DNA from: Superficieibacter electus
Lineage (GTDB): Bacteria; Pseudomonadota; Gammaproteobacteria; Enterobacterales; Enterobacteriaceae
NCBI RefSeq assembly: GCF_002915575.1
Contig: NZ_PQGD01000004.1
Span: 1 to 64,000, forward strand
DNA: 64,000 nucleotides
Direction: 5' to 3'
Shown here: positions 29,555-39,328 of the stretch, in pieces
Numbering within the stretch: the stretch's first letter is position 1
How the letters are laid out: every line of letters starts with the position of its first letter
Notes under the pieces: model-generated
What the model was told of the DNA's origin: nothing
The model's input: the letters and a program-made list of their open reading frames with translations, nothing else
The model's database searches: none
Position numbers and translations under genes: made by a program

Positions 29555-30133
29555 TTAGCGAACAGCCGCCGTACCCGGGAAATGACGCATAGTGCGTAGC
29601 GGAAGTTGGCGCAGCAGCACCCAGACGATGATTGCGGTGAGGATCTTATCTATCAGGTTTGCACCCAGCACGGTGACCGCCACGGATTCGACCAGATTCT
29701 GCCCCATCGAATGCATCCACGCGACGAAGAGATCCGCGCCGCTGCCGGTCACGCCGCCAAACAGCCCGGTGCGTAGCGGCACCGCCACCACCGTGACGGC
29801 GAGGGTAATGATAACGCCGCTGACAATGACTTTTGGCAGGGTCCGGAACCAGCCCGCCCGCGCCAGCAAACCAGCGACCAGGCCGATAACCATTGCCACA
29901 GGTGCAAACGCGGCGGCGATGGGGTCGGTCAATAGCCCCCACAGCAGGTTGGTCAGCAGCCCGGTAAGCATACCAACCCACGGCCCAAGCAATACGGCAG
30001 CGATCAGCGTACCGATAGAATCAAGGAAAATGGGCAGCTTCAACATACTGACCAGTTGACCGCCAATCATATTGATGGCGATACAGATAACGATTAATAC
30101 CAGAGAGAGACTGGAAAAACGGCGCTGCGCCAT
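29555..30133 (-). CDS. ECF transporter substrate-binding S component
   Basis: 192-aa hydrophobic protein with about six membrane segments and an arginine-rich start (MAQRRFSS). Conserved loop LPIFLDSIGTLIAAVLLGPWVGMLTGLLTNL is characteristic of a group of ECF S components whose vitamin or metabolite substrate is unknown. No thiamine or cobalamin riboswitch is seen upstream, and no biosynthetic genes are adjacent, so the substrate cannot be named. Confidence 0.85.
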   Translation of the reverse strand: MAQRRFSSLSLVLIVICIAINMIGGQLVSMLKLPIFLDSIGTLIAAVLLGPWVGMLTGLLTNLLWGLLTDPIAAAFAPVAMVIGLVAGLLARAGWFRTLPKVIVSGVIITLAVTVVAVPLRTGLFGGVTGSGADLFVAWMHSMGQNLVESVAVTVLGANLIDKILTAIIVWVLLRQLPLRTMRHFPGTAAVR

Positions 30134-30153
30134 GAAAACCTCGTGTTCGTATT

Positions 30154-30579
30154 TTAGTGACGTGGCGTGACGACCAGTTCGTCATAGCCGGAAACCGGGC
30201 AGGGCTGGCGGCTAAACGTCACCGACGTCAGCTCACCAATCACCAGTTCAAGGGTAGTGCGCACGGTACAGCCGGGCATCATATGACCGCCCAGCATGGC
30301 ACCGTCAGGATCGGCAATGGCAAGATGCAAATGTTCGCCGGTCAATTCCAGCGTGCCATTAAGTGCGATCACTTCGAACGTACCGGTGAGATGGGTTGTT
30401 CCTTCCCGGCCTGCGTAGCGTAACGCCACATTGCTCAGACTACCGGTACAACCCGCAATCCAGCCTGCGCGAATATGATTTTTCTCAATGAAAGCATGCA
30501 GATGTGCGAATACTTCCTGGCCAGGAATAAGGCGGAGGGCGTAAAAACGCGCGCCGTCAGGAGAGAGTGAATGTTCCAT
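30154..30579 (-). CDS. PPC/DUF296 domain protein
   Basis: 141-aa single-domain protein of the PPC (DUF296) family, a trimeric fold shared with plant AHL proteins. The family's glycine-rich and histidine features are seen (AGWIAGCTGSLSNVALRY, EHLHLAIADPDGAMLGGHMMPGCTVRTTLELVI); the histidines could hold a metal. The AT-hook of plant homologues is missing. It heads the ECF transcription unit, 20 bp before the S component, so it may sense or bind the transported compound or regulate the genes; both are guesses. Confidence 0.85.
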   Translation of the reverse strand: MEHSLSPDGARFYALRLIPGQEVFAHLHAFIEKNHIRAGWIAGCTGSLSNVALRYAGREGTTHLTGTFEVIALNGTLELTGEHLHLAIADPDGAMLGGHMMPGCTVRTTLELVIGELTSVTFSRQPCPVSGYDELVVTPRH

Positions 30580-30643
30580 AATATGAGATGACTCCGGGAC
30601 CCGGACGTGCGGCGGATCTTATGCGTGTGAACAGGCTCATTCA

Positions 30644-30657
30644 CTGATTTAAATCAG
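30644..30657. promoter_or_regulatory. FNR-like palindrome upstream of the ECF unit
   Basis: CTGATTTAAATCAG is a perfect palindrome that differs from the FNR consensus TTGAT-N4-ATCAA only at the outer pair. Its centre lies about 71 bp upstream of the PPC gene start. Oxygen control of the ECF unit is possible but unproven. Confidence 0.45.
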
Positions 30658-30735
30658 GAAATGTGACGTGTGCAAACAAAAAATCCCGCTATGCTTTTGC
30701 ATAATTCCGCAGAGGAAATAACGGGCGGGCTGAAA

Positions 30736-30751
30736 TGTGACGCAGATCAGA
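30736..30751. promoter_or_regulatory. CRP-like site upstream of epd
   Basis: TGTGACGCAGATCAGA fits TGTGA-N6-TCACA except for one base in the second half. It lies about 200 bp before the epd start. CRP activates the E. coli epd promoter, so the site fits known regulation. Confidence 0.5.
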
Positions 30752-30943
30752 TAAATGTGCTAACGCCAGCGGCATAGATTCCTTTTATTCCACAATTCAC
30801 TTATTCTAGCTGAACCGTTTCAGTCGATTAAACGTTCGACAATTAATCAATCAGTCGCAGTTTGTGACAGGCAAGGTTTCCCTCAGCGGGCTGCTGCATT
30901 ACTCTGTCAGCCTCACGGAATCGGGATGTTTTGCAGGAGATCT

Positions 30944-31963
30944 ATGACCGTACGCGTAGCGATTAATGGCTTCGGTCGCATTGGGCGTAATGTGGTTCGT
31001 GCTTTGTATGAATCCGGGCGTCGGGCGGAAATTACCGTGGTGGCAATCAATGAGCTGGCGGATGCCGCAGGCATCGCGCATTTATTGAAATACGACACCA
31101 GCCACGGCCGCTTTGCCTGGGATGTTCGTCAGGAGCGTGAGCAACTTTTCGTCGGTGATGATGCCATCCGCCTTCTCCATGAACGTACCCTTGATGCGCT
31201 CCCGTGGCGTGAACTGGGCGTGGACGTCGTACTCGACTGTACTGGCGTTTATGGCACACGTGAAGACGGCAACGCCCATCTTGCCGCTGGCGCAAAGAAA
31301 GTACTCTTTTCTCATCCCGGCAGTAACGATCTCGACGCTACGGTGGTCTATGGTGTGAACCATGACACGCTACAGGCCGATCACCGCATCGTTTCCAACG
31401 CTTCCTGTACCACAAACTGTATAATTCCCGTCATTAAATTGCTGGATGATGCCTTTGCCATCGAGTCGGGTACGGTGACGACTATCCACTCTGCGATGCA
31501 CGATCAGCAGGTGATTGACGCGTACCATCCAGACTTGCGTCGTACGCGCGCGGCCAGTCAGTCCATTATTCCGGTAGATACCAAACTGGCCGCTGGCATT
31601 GCACGTATCCTGCCGCAATTTGATGACTGTTTCGAAGCCATTGCCGTGCGCGTGCCGACCATCAATGTGACAGCTATCGACCTTAGTGTCACCGTCAGGC
31701 AGCCGGTAAAAGCGAGTGAAGTCAACCTGTTGCTGCAAAAAGCAGCGCGGGGAGCATTTCATGGTATAGTTGACTATACGGAATTACCGTTGGTCTCAAC
31801 TGATTTTAACCACGATCCGCACAGTGCCATTGTTGACGGCACACAAACGCGCGTGAGTGGAGCGCACCTGATCAAGACGCTCGTCTGGTGCGATAATGAA
31901 TGGGGCTTTGCTAACCGAATGCTCGACACGACGTTAGCCATGGCAGCTATTGGTTTCAGGTAA
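30944..31963 (+). CDS. epd: Epd, erythrose-4-phosphate dehydrogenase
   Basis: 339-aa NAD-dependent enzyme of the GAPDH family. It oxidises D-erythrose 4-phosphate to 4-phosphoerythronate for PLP synthesis. The N-terminal NAD fold begins [22 protein letters not shown], and the catalytic cysteine lies in [10 protein letters not shown] chose the ATG at 30944, preceded by CAGGAGA at 30934-30940; the ATG upstream at 30926 has no family match. It is followed by pgk and fbaA in the classic operon order. Confidence 0.97.
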   Translation: MTVRVAINGFGRIGRNVVRALYESGRRAEITVVAINELADAAGIAHLLKYDTSHGRFAWDVRQEREQLFVGDDAIRLLHERTLDALPWRELGVDVVLDCTGVYGTREDGNAHLAAGAKKVLFSHPGSNDLDATVVYGVNHDTLQADHRIVSNASCTTNCIIPVIKLLDDAFAIESGTVTTIHSAMHDQQVIDAYHPDLRRTRAASQSIIPVDTKLAAGIARILPQFDDCFEAIAVRVPTINVTAIDLSVTVRQPVKASEVNLLLQKAARGAFHGIVDYTELPLVSTDFNHDPHSAIVDGTQTRVSGAHLIKTLVWCDNEWGFANRMLDTTLAMAAIGFR

Positions 31964-32012
31964 GGCGCTTGTTGCGCCTGCAAAACTTTAAGAATCAACG
32001 AGAGGATTCACC

Positions 32013-33176
32013 ATGTCTGTAATTAAGATGACCGATCTGGATCTTGCTGGTAAACGTGTTTTTATCCGTGCGGATCTCAACGTACCAGTTAAAGAAGGGA
32101 AAGTAACCAGCGACGCGCGTATCCGTGCTTCCCTGCCAACCATCGAACTGGCCCTGAAACAGGGTGCAAAAGTGATGGTTACTTCTCACCTGGGTCGTCC
32201 TACCGAAGGCGAGTACAATGAAGAATTCTCTCTGCTTCCGGTTGTTAACTATCTGAAAGACAAACTCTCCAGCCCGGTTCGTCTGGTAAAAGATTACCTT
32301 GACGGTGTTGAAGTGGCTGAAGGTGAGCTGGTTGTTCTGGAAAACGTGCGCTTTAACAAAGGCGAGAAGAAAGACGACGAAGCACTGTCCAAAAAATATG
32401 CGGCGCTGTGCGACGTGTTTGTTATGGATGCCTTCGGTACCGCTCACCGCGCGCAGGCTTCCACGCACGGTATCGGCAAATTTGCTGATGTTGCCTGTGC
32501 AGGTCCGCTGCTGGCTGACGAACTGGACGCGCTGGGTAAAGCGCTGAAAGAACCGGCTCGTCCGATGGTGGCAATCGTCGGTGGTTCTAAAGTCTCTACC
32601 AAACTGACCGTTCTGGATTCCCTGTCAAAAATCGCTGACCAGCTGATTGTTGGTGGCGGTATTGCCAACACCTTTGTTGCCGCTCAGGGTCACAACGTGG
32701 GTAAATCCCTGTATGAAGCAGACCTGGTTGATGAAGCTAAACGTCTGCTGGGTACGTGCGATATTCCGGTTCCGACAGATGTTCGTGTTGCGACTGAGTT
32801 CTCTGAAACTGCGACCGCTACGCTGAAATCAGTGAACGATATCAAAGATGAAGAGCAGATCCTTGACCTTGGCGACGCTTCCGCAGAGAAACTGGCTGAA
32901 ATTCTGAAAAATGCCAAAACTATCCTGTGGAACGGCCCGGTTGGCGTATTCGAATTCGCTAACTTCCGTAAAGGCACTGAAATCATCGCTAACGCTATTG
33001 CCGACAGCGACGCATTCTCTATCGCCGGTGGCGGTGACACCCTGGCCGCTATCGATCTGTTCGGTATTGCTGACAAAATCTCCTACATCTCTACTGGCGG
33101 CGGCGCGTTCCTCGAATTCGTGGAAGGCAAAGTGCTGCCAGCAGTCGCCATGCTCGAAGAGCGTGCGAAGCAGTAA
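32013..33176 (+). CDS. pgk: Pgk, phosphoglycerate kinase
   Basis: 387-aa glycolytic enzyme that transfers phosphate between 1,3-bisphosphoglycerate and ADP. The signature [18 protein letters not shown] is at the N terminus; substrate arginines lie in [11 protein letters not shown] and [12 protein letters not shown]-side motifs are [10 protein letters not shown] and GGGDTLAAI. Codon use is strongly biased to common codons, as expected for a highly expressed gene. It is 50 bp downstream of epd. Confidence 0.99.
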   Translation: MSVIKMTDLDLAGKRVFIRADLNVPVKEGKVTSDARIRASLPTIELALKQGAKVMVTSHLGRPTEGEYNEEFSLLPVVNYLKDKLSSPVRLVKDYLDGVEVAEGELVVLENVRFNKGEKKDDEALSKKYAALCDVFVMDAFGTAHRAQASTHGIGKFADVACAGPLLADELDALGKALKEPARPMVAIVGGSKVSTKLTVLDSLSKIADQLIVGGGIANTFVAAQGHNVGKSLYEADLVDEAKRLLGTCDIPVPTDVRVATEFSETATATLKSVNDIKDEEQILDLGDASAEKLAEILKNAKTILWNGPVGVFEFANFRKGTEIIANAIADSDAFSIAGGGDTLAAIDLFGIADKISYISTGGGAFLEFVEGKVLPAVAMLEERAKQ

Positions 33177-33184
33177 TCGTTACG

Positions 33185-33240
33185 ACGGGCAGGGTTTCCT
33201 GCCCGCTGTTTTCTGGCCGCGCTGAAACGCAGCGCGGCAG
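33185..33240 (+). other. Two hairpins in the pgk-fbaA spacer
   Basis: CGGGCAGG-GTTT-CCTGCCCG (33186-33205) is a perfect 8-bp stem followed by CTGTTTTC, and a second stem CCGCGCTG..CAGCGCGG lies near 33217-33237. They may act as a weak terminator or mRNA processing and stability sites between pgk and fbaA. Confidence 0.6.
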
Positions 33241-33277
33241 ATATTTCCCCAGGCCCGACGATACAGGACTACGTAAC

Positions 33278-34357
33278 ATGTCTAAAATTTTTGATTTCGT
33301 AAAACCAGGCGTAATTACTGGTGATGACGTACAGAAAGTCTTCCAGGTAGCAAAAGAGAACCATTTTGCTCTGCCAGCCGTTAACTGTGTAGGTACAGAC
33401 TCCATCAACGCCGTTCTGGAAGCCGCTGCTAAAGTTAAAGCACCGGTCATCGTTCAGTTCTCCAACGGTGGTGCGGCATTCATCGCTGGTAAAGGCGTAA
33501 AAACTGACGTTCCGCAGGGCGCTGCCATCCTCGGTGCGATCTCTGGCGCGCATCACGTTCACCAGATGGCTGAACACTACGGTGTGCCTGTTATCCTGCA
33601 CACTGACCACTGTGCGAAGAAACTGCTGCCGTGGATCGACGGTCTGCTGGACGCGGGTGAAAAACACTTTGCCGCTACCGGCAAACCGCTGTTCTCTTCC
33701 CATATGATCGACCTGTCTGAAGAGTCTCTGGAAGAAAACATCGAGCTGTGCTCCAAATACCTGACCCGCATGGCTAAAATCGACATGACGCTGGAGCTGG
33801 AACTGGGCTGCACCGGCGGTGAAGAAGACGGTGTGGACAACAGCCACATGGACGCTTCTGCACTGTACACCCAGCCGGAAGACGTTGACTACGCGTACAC
33901 CGAGCTGAGCAAAATCAGCCCGCGCTTCACCATTGCGGCCTCCTTCGGTAACGTACACGGCGTGTACAAGCCGGGTAACGTTAAACTGACCCCGACTATC
34001 CTGCGCGACTCTCAGGAATATGTTTCCAAGAAACACAACCTGCCGCACAACACCCTGAACTTCGTATTCCACGGCGGTTCCGGTTCTACTGCTCAGGAAA
34101 TCAAAGACTCCGTCAGCTATGGCGTAGTGAAAATGAACATCGATACCGACACCCAATGGGCAACCTGGGAAGGTGTTCTGAACTACTACAAAACTAACGA
34201 AGACTACCTGCAGGGCCAGCTGGGTAACCCGAAAGGCGCTGACCAGCCGAACAAAAAATACTACGATCCGCGTGCGTGGCTGCGTGCCGCTCAGGCAACC
34301 ATGATTACTCGTCTGGAACAAGCGTTCAAAGAGCTGAACGCGGTAGACGTACTGTAA
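33278..34357 (+). CDS. fbaA: FbaA, class II fructose-bisphosphate aldolase
   Basis: 359-aa zinc-dependent aldolase that splits fructose 1,6-bisphosphate into DHAP and GAP. Metal ligands lie in VILHTDHCAKKLLPW and in the downstream VFHGGSGSTAQE region; the ELELGCTGGEEDGVDNSH segment is typical. Strong codon bias. It is the last gene of the epd-pgk-fbaA group, followed by a terminator. Confidence 0.99.
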   Translation: MSKIFDFVKPGVITGDDVQKVFQVAKENHFALPAVNCVGTDSINAVLEAAAKVKAPVIVQFSNGGAAFIAGKGVKTDVPQGAAILGAISGAHHVHQMAEHYGVPVILHTDHCAKKLLPWIDGLLDAGEKHFAATGKPLFSSHMIDLSEESLEENIELCSKYLTRMAKIDMTLELELGCTGGEEDGVDNSHMDASALYTQPEDVDYAYTELSKISPRFTIAASFGNVHGVYKPGNVKLTPTILRDSQEYVSKKHNLPHNTLNFVFHGGSGSTAQEIKDSVSYGVVKMNIDTDTQWATWEGVLNYYKTNEDYLQGQLGNPKGADQPNKKYYDPRAWLRAAQATMITRLEQAFKELNAVDVL

Positions 34358-34385
34358 TCACGCCTGACAATTCATGGCGTTCAAA

Positions 34386-34410
34386 GGCCCGCGCAAGCGG
34401 GTCTTTTTTT
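34386..34410 (+). terminator. fbaA terminator
   Basis: GGCCCGC-GCAA-GCGGGTC forms a 7-bp GC-rich stem with a small loop, followed by a seven-T run. It lies 28 bp past the fbaA stop and is a standard intrinsic terminator. Confidence 0.92.
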
Positions 34411-34571
34411 GCCTCAGCTACCGCTTTCCGCTGCATATTCAACGCAGTAACTACAGGGTTTTTGTGATCAGTTTGGCATTTTCTCCGCTTTGTGTTTACC
34501 CTTTATTAACTTGCTTTCTCCTTTGGGGATGACTGACTTTTTTCTTTTTGGGTAACTATAAGGATGGCTGA

Positions 34572-35447
34572 ATGGAAGATTTGAATGTCGTGGACAGCAT
34601 TAACAACGCTGGCTCCTGGCTGGTAACCAACCAGGCTTTGCTGCTTACTTATGTGGTGAACATCGTCGCGGCGATTGCGATTATCATCGTCGGGGTGATC
34701 GTTGCGCGCATTGTCTCAAAAGCCGTCGATCGCCTGATGATCGCCCGTCACATCGACGCCACCGTAGCGGACTTTCTTTCTGCACTGGTACGCTATGGCA
34801 TTATCGGTTTTACGTTAATTGCTGCGCTGGGACGCGTGGGGGTGCAGACTGCCTCAGTGATCGCAGTACTGGGTGCCGCCGGTCTGGCCATCGGTCTTGC
34901 CTTACAAGGCTCGCTGTCTAACCTCGCCGCAGGCGTGTTGCTGGTTATTTTCCGCCATTTCCGCACCGGTGAATATGTGGATTTAGGCGGCGTGGCCGGT
35001 ACGGTATTGCACGTGCAGATTTTCTCCACCACGTTACGCTCGGCGGATGGGCGCTATGTGGTGATCCCTAACGGGAAAATCATCTCTGGCAATATCATTA
35101 ACTTCTCTCGCGAACCAGTACGTCGTAATGAGCTGGTGATTGGCGTTTCTTACGATGCGGATATCGATCAGGTGAGAAAGATCCTGACCGATATTATCGA
35201 ATCCGATGAGCGTATCCTGAAAGATCGTGAAATGACGGTACGTATGAACGAGCTTGCGGCTTCCCAGGTGAACTTTGTGATTCGCATCTGGAGTCAGAGC
35301 AGCGATCTGCAAAGCGTTTACTGGGATGTGCTGGAGCGCATTAAACGTGAGTTTGATGCGCAGGGCATTGAGTTCCCGTATCAGCAGATGGATGTGAACC
35401 TCAAGCGGGTGAAGCAGGAAAAAGAAGTCGACTTAGTGAAGCACTAA
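34572..35447 (+). CDS. mscS: MscS, small-conductance mechanosensitive channel
   Basis: 291-aa channel that opens under membrane tension and releases solutes on osmotic downshock. Three membrane helices are visible; the pore helix TM3 reads [29 protein letters not shown] with the usual Gly/Ala packing pattern. The cytoplasmic beta and alpha/beta domains follow. E. coli has FRPFRAGEYVDL after TM3, while here it reads [12 protein letters not shown], replacing proline with histidine. The C terminus is five residues longer than in E. coli. Confidence 0.96.
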   Translation: MEDLNVVDSINNAGSWLVTNQALLLTYVVNIVAAIAIIIVGVIVARIVSKAVDRLMIARHIDATVADFLSALVRYGIIGFTLIAALGRVGVQTASVIAVLGAAGLAIGLALQGSLSNLAAGVLLVIFRHFRTGEYVDLGGVAGTVLHVQIFSTTLRSADGRYVVIPNGKIISGNIINFSREPVRRNELVIGVSYDADIDQVRKILTDIIESDERILKDREMTVRMNELAASQVNFVIRIWSQSSDLQSVYWDVLERIKREFDAQGIEFPYQQMDVNLKRVKQEKEVDLVKH

Positions 35448-35455
35448 GCCGCGTG

Positions 35456-35487
35456 TGTTGCCCCCGTCATCAGCGATGGGGGCAACA
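35456..35487. terminator. Hairpin between convergent mscS and the TRAP-type gene
   Basis: TGTTGCCCCC and GGGGGCAACA form a perfect 10-bp stem around a short inner stem (ATC-AGC-GAT). It lies 8 bp past the mscS stop and 6 bp past the stop of the minus-strand gene. No clear T-run on either strand, so termination strength is uncertain. Confidence 0.6.
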
Positions 35488-35493
35488 ATGGCT

Positions 35494-36534
35494 TTAACGG
35501 CGTGTTTCTTCCAACAACGCCTCCACTTTTTGCATCATTTCTCCGGCATTATTCACGCCTTCGCCTTTCTGTTTTTCAACCCATTGCGCCTGCACCTGAG
35601 GGGAGTTAATGGCTTTTTGCCAGGCAGCAAGTTCTGCTTTGTCCAGATAACGAACGTGCGCGCCTTCCTGTTCCAGGGTTTTGACCATCGTCGTCAGGTT
35701 GTTATCCAGCGTCGCACCCAGCGCCTTTTGGGTGGTAGCGGCGGCACGTTGAATGGCCTGACGATCCTGTTCGTCCAGACTTTCCCACGTCTTTTTATTC
35801 ATCGTCAGCAGGTAAACGTGGCCCAGCCACAGGGAAGGGGAGAGCAAAATATTCGGCGCGGCGCGTTCGGCATGAATATCGTAACCACTATCCAGATTGA
35901 CCATCAGCCCGTCCAGTCTACCGTCCTGTAATGCGGTAGAGATATCGTTATTCCACGGCAGAGAGACCGTTTTAGCGCCGGTGTTCGTTAAATACGCCTG
36001 ATGCCAGAAGCTGGCTGTCCGCCAGGTAGTATTCTGCAAATTCGTTAACGACGTCAGCGGCTTAGTGGTAAAGAAACCTACCGGATAACCAAGGAAAAAT
36101 TGCAGGTTAACCAGATTATTGCGCTCAAGTTCGGCAGAAAATTCAGGGAGTTCACGGTAAACGCGGCGGAAGAACTCGACTTGCTGAACGCCGCGATCCG
36201 GACCGACGGCAAAGCTTTTGAAAATCTGATGCAGCGGCAGCTGTTTCGCTGTGTACTCTGGAACCACAATGCCCATATCGGCCTTGCTGCCATCGCTAAT
36301 GGTGGCCAGCGCGTCATAGCTGATAGCCGTTTCACCATTCCAGTGTGCTTCTACTTTCAGGCGTCCCTGCGACTCTTTTTCTATCGCGGGAAAGAAAACA
36401 TCGTTGATAAGCGTGGTGCGCATACCGCCGTAGGGTTCATGGTCGGTGTAGCGCAGTACTCTTTGTGCTGCCATGGCGGGCAGAGTGAGAAAGAGCACCC
36501 CAAGTAATGCGTAGCGAGAAAAAGGGGGAAGCAT
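35494..36534 (-). CDS. TRAP-type (DctP family) periplasmic solute-binding protein
   Basis: 346-aa secreted binding protein. A signal peptide (residues 1-22, cut after AMA) precedes a DctP fold, with typical segments GETAISYDALATISDGSKADMGIV, LYPVG-like LGYPVGFFTTKPLTSLTNLQ, and PLWNNDISTALQDGRLDGL. No DctQ or DctM membrane gene is next to it, so it lacks its usual transporter partners in this window. I chose the ATG at 36534; TTG two codons upstream is an alternative. Ligand unknown. Confidence 0.85.
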   Translation of the reverse strand: MLPPFSRYALLGVLFLTLPAMAAQRVLRYTDHEPYGGMRTTLINDVFFPAIEKESQGRLKVEAHWNGETAISYDALATISDGSKADMGIVVPEYTAKQLPLHQIFKSFAVGPDRGVQQVEFFRRVYRELPEFSAELERNNLVNLQFFLGYPVGFFTTKPLTSLTNLQNTTWRTASFWHQAYLTNTGAKTVSLPWNNDISTALQDGRLDGLMVNLDSGYDIHAERAAPNILLSPSLWLGHVYLLTMNKKTWESLDEQDRQAIQRAAATTQKALGATLDNNLTTMVKTLEQEGAHVRYLDKAELAAWQKAINSPQVQAQWVEKQKGEGVNNAGEMMQKVEALLEETRR

Positions 36535-36745
36535 ATTCAATCCTTTGCAGGGAGCGAGGGGGGGGAGGATAGTGTACGCCTGCTATCAACGCAGACGCGG
36601 AAAGATATCTTTATAAATTCTGAAAATAAGCCGAACTGGCATGAATTATTAGCGAAATTTATGCACGATTAAAATTTTCAATTTCCTCTAATAAAAACAC
36701 TGCGATATAGTCTGCGCCATTAGCCATCAGTACAGGAATATCAGC

Positions 36746-37381
36746 GTGTTATCTTATTATTTTCAGGGGCTTATCCTGGGTTCAGCAATGATCCTGCCGC
36801 TCGGTCCACAGAATGCTTTTGTGATGAATCAGGGTATTCGTCGGCAGTATCACATCATGATCGCCTTCCTCTGTGCGTTGAGCGACATGGCGTTAATCTG
36901 CGCCGGGGTATTTGGCGGCAGCGCGTTGTTAATGCAATCGCCATGGCTACTGGCGATCGTCACCTGGGGCGGCGTGGCGTTCTTACTGTGGTACGGATTT
37001 GGCGCATTAAAAACAGCCATGAGCAGCAACCTTGAACTTGCCAGTGCCGAAGTGATGAAACAGGGGCGGTGGAAGATCATCGCCACCATGCTGGCAGTGA
37101 CCTGGCTTAACCCGCACGTTTACCTCGACACCTTTGTGGTGCTTGGCAGCCTCGGTGGACAGCTGGAAAGTATTCCTCGCCGCTGGTTTGCGGCAGGAAC
37201 CATCAGTGCGTCGTTCCTCTGGTTTTTTGGTCTGGCCCTGCTGGCGGCATGGCTTGCTCCTCGCCTGCGTACCGCTAAAGCGCAGCGCATCATCAATGTC
37301 GTGGTAGGTGCCGTCATGTGGTTTATCGCCTTTCAACTGGCGAAAGAAGGGGTTGCGCATTTTCAGGCACTCTTTAACTAA
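36746..37381 (+). CDS. argO: ArgO, arginine exporter
   Basis: 211-aa LysE-family exporter of L-arginine (and canavanine). Six hydrophobic segments are visible, with the family motif [15 protein letters not shown] near the N terminus and WLNPHVYLD in the middle. It starts with GTG. In E. coli its transcription is activated by ArgP, encoded nearby at 38269, and the same arrangement is kept here. Confidence 0.95.
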   Translation: MLSYYFQGLILGSAMILPLGPQNAFVMNQGIRRQYHIMIAFLCALSDMALICAGVFGGSALLMQSPWLLAIVTWGGVAFLLWYGFGALKTAMSSNLELASAEVMKQGRWKIIATMLAVTWLNPHVYLDTFVVLGSLGGQLESIPRRWFAAGTISASFLWFFGLALLAAWLAPRLRTAKAQRIINVVVGAVMWFIAFQLAKEGVAHFQALFN

Positions 37382-37471
37382 GCGTTGTCTGATGGACTTT
37401 CTGTCGCTACCGGCTAAGCTTGCTGGCATGTGCTCTCTTGTTGGGTGCTTAACGCAAATGGAGGTTCGACA

Positions 37472-38230
37472 GTGAAGTTTAAAGTGATGGCCCTGGCGGC
37501 ACTGGTAAGTTTAGGCGCAATGTCGGTCTCGGCAAATGAACTGCCAAACGGCCCGCATATTGTTACTTCTGGTACAGCCAGCGTGGATGCCGTGCCGGAT
37601 ATCGCGACCCTGGCGATCGAAGTGAATATCGCGGCTAAAGATGCGGCATCGGCGAAGAAACAAGCTGATGAGCGAGTAGCGCAATATCTCACCTTCCTCG
37701 AACAGAATGGAGTGGCGAAAAAGGATATTCGTTCAGCTAATTTGCGTACCCAGCCTGATTATGACTATCAGAACGGGAAAAGCATCCTGAAAGGGTATCA
37801 GGCGGTAAGAACAGTTGAAGTTACGCTGCGCGAGCTGGATAAACTGAATGCGTTGCTGGATGGCGCACTGAAAGCCGGATTAAATGAAATCCGTTCGGTG
37901 TCGCTGGGGGTTGCAAAACCTGAAGCCTATAAAGATCAGGCCCGTAAAGCGGCGATTGATGATGCGGTACGTCAGGCTCAACAACTGGCGTCCGGCTTCA
38001 AAGGCACGCTGGGCCCTGTTTACAGCGTGCGTTATCACGTTTCCAACTATCAGCCGAGCCCGATGGTACGGATGATGAAGGCGGATGCCGCGTCAGCGAC
38101 GGCGCAGGAAAGCTACGAACAGGCGACGATCCAGTTTGACGATCAGGTTGACGTGGTCTTTGAACTGGAACCTGCGCAGGGACAGACGCAAACGACGGCT
38201 ACGGCTGAGACGCCAGAAAAAACACAGTAA
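37472..38230 (+). CDS. yggE: YggE, SIMPL-domain periplasmic protein
   Basis: 252-aa secreted SIMPL (DUF541) protein linked in E. coli to protection from oxidative stress. A signal peptide (cut near VSA|NELP) is followed by GPHIVTSGTASVDAVPDIATLAIEV. I chose the GTG at 37472, with a GGAGG ribosome site 7 bases before it, because the signal peptide begins there. It sits between argO and the convergent argP. Confidence 0.95.
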   Translation: MKFKVMALAALVSLGAMSVSANELPNGPHIVTSGTASVDAVPDIATLAIEVNIAAKDAASAKKQADERVAQYLTFLEQNGVAKKDIRSANLRTQPDYDYQNGKSILKGYQAVRTVEVTLRELDKLNALLDGALKAGLNEIRSVSLGVAKPEAYKDQARKAAIDDAVRQAQQLASGFKGTLGPVYSVRYHVSNYQPSPMVRMMKADAASATAQESYEQATIQFDDQVDVVFELEPAQGQTQTTATAETPEKTQ

Positions 38231-38240
38231 CATCCACTGT

Positions 38241-38270
38241 GCCCCTCCTGCCTGCAAGAGGGGCATTTTT
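38241..38270 (+). terminator. Terminator between yggE and argP
   Basis: GCCCCTC..GAGGGGC forms a 7-bp stem around a 10-base loop and is followed by ATTTTTAT. It ends yggE transcription and, read on the other strand, lies just past the argP stop with AAAAATGC before it, so it may serve both. Confidence 0.85.
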
Positions 38271-39162
38271 ATACCTGACGTAATACCCGATGTCCGTGCT
38301 CCAGCAGCGCGTCGGTCACTTTACGCATCATTCGGCTTTCCGGTGCAAAGCGGTGCCAGAACAGCATTCGCCGTTGATACAGCCCCGGCGTCAGGTCAAT
38401 CAGTTCGCCGCTTTCCAGCTCTTTCTCAATTTGCAGGTGGGGGATCATACAGCAGGTTGTCCCCTGACGCGCCAGCTGTACGAACGCTTCCGAAGAGTTA
38501 ACGATATGGCAGGGCACGCTACCCGGCGGTAAATCGAAATTCTGCTGCAAGAACGCCTGGTGCATATCGTCGAGATGATCGAACGCAACCGCAGGAGCCT
38601 TCAGCAGCGCTGAACGAGTCACGCCGTTAGGAAAATACCGTGCGGCAAATTCTTTAGAAGCCACGAACAGGTAATCCAGCGCGCCAAGCGGGTCTACCAG
38701 GCAGCTTGGCAGCGCCTGTGGCTGAATACTCACCGCTCCAACCACTTCGCCACGGCGCAAGCGTTCTTGAGTACGGGTTTCATCTTCCACCTGTAAATTC
38801 AGCCGAATAGGGGAGTCTACCAGTACCGGAGCCAGTGCGGGCAGCAGCCAGGTCGCCAGGCTGTCGGCGTTGACCGCCAGCGACAGCAGGAGTGGCGTAG
38901 AGCCGGTCTGCTCATCGCCCAGCCATTCCTCTTCCAGCATTTCAACCTGACGCAGTAACGCCAGCAATTTTTGCCCTTGTTCAGTTGGCCGTGGCGGCAC
39001 AGTGCGCACCAGCAGCGGCTGCCCAAACATATTTTCCAGCTGTTTTATACGCTGAGAGACGGCGGACTGGGTAATGCATAGCTTCTGCGCAGCGCGTTCA
39101 AAGCCGCGTTCACGAATGACGGCATCCAGTGCCTGTAACGTTCTGTAGTCCGGACGTTTCAT
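38269..39162 (-). CDS. argP: ArgP (IciA), LysR-type regulator
   Basis: 297-aa LysR-type transcription factor that senses lysine and arginine and activates argO and other genes. The N-terminal helix-turn-helix reads [27 protein letters not shown]; the effector domain follows. Divergent from rpiA, with a CRP-like site in the gap. Sequence length matches E. coli ArgP. Confidence 0.97.
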   Translation of the reverse strand: MKRPDYRTLQALDAVIRERGFERAAQKLCITQSAVSQRIKQLENMFGQPLLVRTVPPRPTEQGQKLLALLRQVEMLEEEWLGDEQTGSTPLLLSLAVNADSLATWLLPALAPVLVDSPIRLNLQVEDETRTQERLRRGEVVGAVSIQPQALPSCLVDPLGALDYLFVASKEFAARYFPNGVTRSALLKAPAVAFDHLDDMHQAFLQQNFDLPPGSVPCHIVNSSEAFVQLARQGTTCCMIPHLQIEKELESGELIDLTPGLYQRRMLFWHRFAPESRMMRKVTDALLEHGHRVLRQV

Positions 39163-39248
39163 GAAATTGAATGGCTCCCTAATGGTTTTCTATACAGCAC
39201 TATGACATAAATTTAACGTAGATACAGACGAAATTATGTGCATGCTTC

Positions 39249-39264
39249 TGTGACGAGGGTCACA
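39249..39264. promoter_or_regulatory. CRP site between argP and rpiA
   Basis: TGTGA-CGAGGG-TCACA is a perfect CRP consensus palindrome in the 166-bp gap between the divergent argP and rpiA starts, 65 bp before the rpiA ATG. Either gene could be its target. Confidence 0.7.
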
Positions 39265-39328
39265 GGGACATTCCTGCCCCTTATGTTCTATAATGCGCGC
39301 AGGATAATCACTCCACAGGCAAAACATT

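Larger units (their letters stand above)
30580..30943. other. Regulatory region between PPC gene and epd
   Basis: About 364 bp between the divergent PPC/ECF unit and epd. It holds an FNR-like palindrome at 30644-30657 and a CRP-like site at 30736-30751. Nothing longer than a short frame is open here. Confidence 0.6.

Noticed and set aside
30580-30943. Riboswitch before the ECF unit
   Set aside because: No thiamine, cobalamin, FMN or other known riboswitch core is visible in the 364-bp gap.
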